A stretch of DNA of 64,000 nucleotides from CAWKKW01 sp963850345 (GTDB lineage Bacteria > Acidobacteriota > Terriglobia > Terriglobales > Acidobacteriaceae): NCBI GenBank assembly GCA_963850345.1, contig CAWKKW010000002.1, positions 868,001-932,000 of the forward strand. The letters run 5' to 3'. The translations under genes were made by a program, and so were the position numbers. This document shows positions 61,649 to 64,000 of this stretch, in pieces; position 1 is the first letter of the stretch, and the number at the start of each line of letters is the position of its first letter. The notes under the pieces are model-generated. The model saw only the letters and a list, made by a program, of their open reading frames with translations. It did not search any database and was not told the origin of the DNA.

Positions 61649-63073
61649 ATGTCTCAAACTATCGTGATTGATCCAGTTACACGGCTGGAAGGCCACGCCA
61701 AGATCACCCTCAAAACCAATGCGGAGGGAGAGGTCAGCGAAGCGTACTTCAGCGTGACCCAGGTTCGCGGCTTTGAGAAGTTCAGCCAGGGCCGGCCTTT
61801 CTACGAGATGCCGGGACTGATGGCGCGGATCTGCGGCATCTGCCCGGTGAGCCATCTCATCGCTTCGGCCAAGGCATGCGAAGCGATTATGTCAGTACAG
61901 ATTCCGCCGACGGCTGCCAAACTTCGTCGCGCGCTGAACCTGGCCCAAACCATTCAGTCGCATGCTCTGAGCTTCTTCTATCTCTCCTCGCCAGACCTGT
62001 TGCTGGGCATGGACGCCGATCCAGCGGTCCGCAACATCTTCGGTGTGGTCGAGGCGAAACCCGAACTGGGCCGGGCCGGGGTGCAACTGCGCCGCTTTGG
62101 CCAGCACATGATCGAATTGCTCGGCCGGAAGCGAATTCATCCCGGATGGGTGGTTCCCGGCGGGGTCACCGAGCCGCTCGCTCCAGCGAAACGAGACGAG
62201 ATCCTGAGCATGCTGCCCGAGAGCTTTGCCAACATCAAGCTCGCGCTCGAGTGGTACAAGCGGGTGGTAGAGAACTTCAAGCAGGAGGCGGATTGCTTCG
62301 CCAACTTCCCGAGCGCATTTTTGGGTATGGTAGGCGAGGATGAGGGCCTCGAGTTCACCGACGGCAAGCTGCGGCTGATTGACGCGGAGGGCAACACACT
62401 CATCGACGGGATGGAAGCGTCGCAGTTCGACAGCCACTTTGGCGAAGCGGTCGAACCCTTCACCTTCATGAAGTTCCCTTACTACAAGGCGCTTGGATAT
62501 CCGCAGGGCTCCTATCGCGTGGGCCCGTTGGCGCGGCTCAACATTGCCAGCCACGCCGGCACGCCGCTGGCAGATGCGGAGATGAAGCAGTTCAAACAAC
62601 TCGCCAGCGGTCCCGTGCTGGGCTCGTTCTACTTCCATCATGCGCGGCTCATCGACATTCTGTATGGACTGGAGACGATCGAGCGCATCCTCAACGAACC
62701 GGACATTCTCAGCACGCATGTGCGGGCTACTGCGGGCGTCAATCGTGAAGAGGGCTCCGGCATGGCGGAGGCGCCGCGAGGCACGCTCATGCACCACTAC
62801 AAGGTGGACGAAAACGGCCAGATGCTGTGGGCCAACCTGGTGATCGCCACAGGGCAGAACAATCATGCGATGAACCGCGGGATCCTTCAGGTGGCGCAGC
62901 AGTACATCCACAACGACAAGCTCACTGATGGCATTTTGAACCGCGTCGAGGCGGTGATTCGCACCTTCGATCCTTGCCTCAGTTGTTCGACCCACGCCTT
63001 CGGCGAGATGCCGATGGTGGTGGAGCTTCTGTCCGAAGACGGTTCAAGGCTGGATGAAGTCCGGAGGCACTGA
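61649..63073 (+). CDS. hoxH: [NiFe] hydrogenase large subunit HoxH
   Basis: A 474-residue catalytic subunit. The L1 motif MARICGICPVSHLIASAKAC provides Cys62 and Cys65; L2 is DPCLSCSTHAFGEMP with Cys443 and Cys446 and His449. All four nickel-iron ligands are present. After His449 there is a 25-residue C-terminal peptide expected to be removed by HoxW once nickel is inserted. It activates H2 in the cytoplasm and, with HoxEFU, couples it to NAD+/NADH. AGGAG precedes the ATG. Confidence 0.97.
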   Translation: MSQTIVIDPVTRLEGHAKITLKTNAEGEVSEAYFSVTQVRGFEKFSQGRPFYEMPGLMARICGICPVSHLIASAKACEAIMSVQIPPTAAKLRRALNLAQTIQSHALSFFYLSSPDLLLGMDADPAVRNIFGVVEAKPELGRAGVQLRRFGQHMIELLGRKRIHPGWVVPGGVTEPLAPAKRDEILSMLPESFANIKLALEWYKRVVENFKQEADCFANFPSAFLGMVGEDEGLEFTDGKLRLIDAEGNTLIDGMEASQFDSHFGEAVEPFTFMKFPYYKALGYPQGSYRVGPLARLNIASHAGTPLADAEMKQFKQLASGPVLGSFYFHHARLIDILYGLETIERILNEPDILSTHVRATAGVNREEGSGMAEAPRGTLMHHYKVDENGQMLWANLVIATGQNNHAMNRGILQVAQQYIHNDKLTDGILNRVEAVIRTFDPCLSCSTHAFGEMPMVVELLSEDGSRLDEVRRH

Positions 63074-63540
63074 TGGCCAGGGCACTTCTGCTGGCGTGCG
63101 GGAATACGCTGCGCGGCGATGACGGTGTGGGATGGTGGATCGGTGGGCAGGTCGAGCAGGACATCGCTCCTGCCGACCTGGAAGTCGTCCTCACGCAGCA
63201 GTTTCTGCCGGAGTTTGCCGACCCCATCAGTAAGGCCGAGATGGTCATCTTTGTCGATTGCTCGGCAGTCACGCAACCAGGAGCAGTTTCGGTATTTCCC
63301 GTGGAAGCGGCCGCCCAACTTCCCCGGATCCTGACACATCAACTAGACCCGGCTTCGTTGCTCAGAATGGCCGCGGACTACTACGGGCACATGCCGGGCA
63401 CCGCCGTTGCGGTTACAGTTGGCGGGCACAGGTTCGGGCTGGCCGACGGACTGAGCGACGAAGTGCAGGCAGCAGTCCCGGCGGCGGTCGAAGCGGTGGA
63501 GCAGATCCTTTCGGCACTCCACCGGCAGCCTGCGTACTAG
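63073..63540 (+). CDS. hoxW: Hydrogenase maturation endopeptidase HoxW
   Basis: A 155-residue protease of the HyaD/HycI family. It starts MARALLLACGNTLRGDDGVG, the GN-x-L-x-G-DDGVG motif that binds nickel, with the second metal Asp in MVIFVDCSAVTQPGAVSVF and a His in MPGTAVAVTVGGHRFGLADG. It trims the C-terminus of HoxH. It overlaps hoxH by 1 bp and ends the operon. Confidence 0.93.
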   Translation: MARALLLACGNTLRGDDGVGWWIGGQVEQDIAPADLEVVLTQQFLPEFADPISKAEMVIFVDCSAVTQPGAVSVFPVEAAAQLPRILTHQLDPASLLRMAADYYGHMPGTAVAVTVGGHRFGLADGLSDEVQAAVPAAVEAVEQILSALHRQPAY

Positions 63541-63587
63541 ACGCGCTTGGCGCGCAAACTCGGCACGGTCATTGCCACCAGGCTCAT

Positions 63588-64000
63588 CTAAAAGAGCGAA
63601 GGCCGGTTCGAACCGCCTAGCAGCGAGTTGTTCACGTTAGCGATGAAGTGTGTGCCTTCGCTCCCGCCGAAGCTGATCGCCAGAGAAACAACCGGCAGCC
63701 CGGCAGCGCGCAGGGTTAGCCCGGTGGTAAAGCTATGGGCGACGTGATCGAATCCGATATCGCCGCGGGTAAGGGCCACCTTGCCTTGGTCGGCTAGAAA
63801 CATGAATCCTACCGGACCCCAGATGGAGTGCTCGAAGCTCTCTCGCAGGACCATCGCGTTGGGCGCGCGAAAGCGATAATCCTTATAGCTGCTGAGCCAC
63901 GGGTTGCCGTTGATGTCCGATCCCCCGAGAGTCGGCTGAAAGTAGAACGGCACGGAGTTGCCGGAGGACGCAATGGACTCGGTCAGGAAAAACCGTATGC
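63588..64000 (-). CDS. Outer-membrane beta-barrel protein, C-terminal part (Omp85/surface-antigen type), cut by window edge
   Basis: The frame is open from the window edge to the stop at 63588, giving about 136 residues. They show alternating hydrophobic strands (YRFRAPNAMVLRESFEHSIW, then GPVGFMFLADQGKVA) of the kind seen in the last strands of surface antigen (D15) barrels, and a final Phe, the usual outer-membrane signal. The reading LGGSDINGNPWLSSYKDYRF resembles the start of that domain (LGG-S-x-x-x-G). The protein is convergent with hoxW. Which Omp85 subgroup it belongs to cannot be told from the fragment. Confidence 0.65.
   Translation of the reverse strand, partial: IRFFLTESIASSGNSVPFYFQPTLGGSDINGNPWLSSYKDYRFRAPNAMVLRESFEHSIWGPVGFMFLADQGKVALTRGDIGFDHVAHSFTTGLTLRAAGLPVVSLAISFGGSEGTHFIANVNNSLLGGSNRPSLF

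Noticed and set aside
61892..62995. 367-codon minus-strand open frame
   Set aside because: Antisense to hoxH; no ribosome site or recognisable domain.
63542..63554. CGCGC-TTG-GCGCG hairpin after hoxW as a terminator
   Set aside because: Stem is only five pairs and no T-run follows on either strand.

Overview
The window is gene-dense, GC-rich bacterial chromosome. No rRNA, tRNA, CRISPR array, integrase or transposase was recognised. Gene content suggests an Acidobacteriota genome, probably Terriglobia (subdivision 1): a large ADOP-type duplicated MacB/FtsX permease, a serine/threonine kinase fused to TPR repeats, several secreted or zinc-ribbon hypotheticals of the kind common in that phylum, and one compact arginine operon. 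This assignment is an inference from gene content, not from a marker gene.

Layout. (1) 1-12570, minus strand: a flagellar basal-body/hook/export operon read from right to left. It runs OmpR-type regulator, sigma-54 activator, flgB, flgC, fliE, fliF, fliG, fliH, fliI, fliJ, fliK, flgD and flgE, the last cut by the window edge. The sigma-54 activator lacks a DNA-binding domain, and two -24/-12-like sites lie between it and flgB. (2) 12821-13856: lexA, with a GTTC-N7-GTTC operator inside a probably leaderless promoter, converging on a thioredoxin. (3) 14191-16526: thrC-thrB. (4) 16652-19190: a molybdate cluster (HTH-Mop regulator, modA, modB, modC) in which ModC lacks its usual C-terminal Mop domain. 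(5) 19187-29597: murB, a bacilliredoxin, the ADOP permease, a B12-type radical SAM enzyme, GNAT and VanZ-like proteins, and hypotheticals. (6) 29641-38344: two APC amino-acid permeases, thiE, accC-accB, an M24 peptidase whose N-terminus shows two apparent frameshifts, a small HTH protein, and a phosphofructokinase with the pyrophosphate-type signature. (7) 38658-44066: a small acidic protein with a Ser/Thr kinase-TPR protein, then a long-chain acyl-CoA ligase with its TetR regulator. (8) 44386-52245: a complete arginine operon argR-C-B-D-F-G-H plus a short N-acetylglutamate synthase, driven by a consensus promoter overlapping two ARG boxes. (9) 52279-63540: a hydrogenase island. hypC-D-E-A-B (minus strand) is divergent from a nickel-permease-like gene, a polytopic membrane protein and hoxE-F-U-Y-H-W, a bidirectional NAD-linked [NiFe] hydrogenase (group 3d type) with its endopeptidase. 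(10) The right edge cuts an outer-membrane beta-barrel gene.

How the parts work together. The flagellar block supplies rod, MS-ring, switch, export ATPase and hook parts with local two-component-type control. The hydrogenase island holds catalytic subunits, the diaphorase, nickel insertion factors, the protease and a candidate nickel importer; only hypF is missing from the window. The arginine operon covers glutamate to arginine except the N-acetylornithine deacylation step (argE/argJ), which must lie elsewhere.
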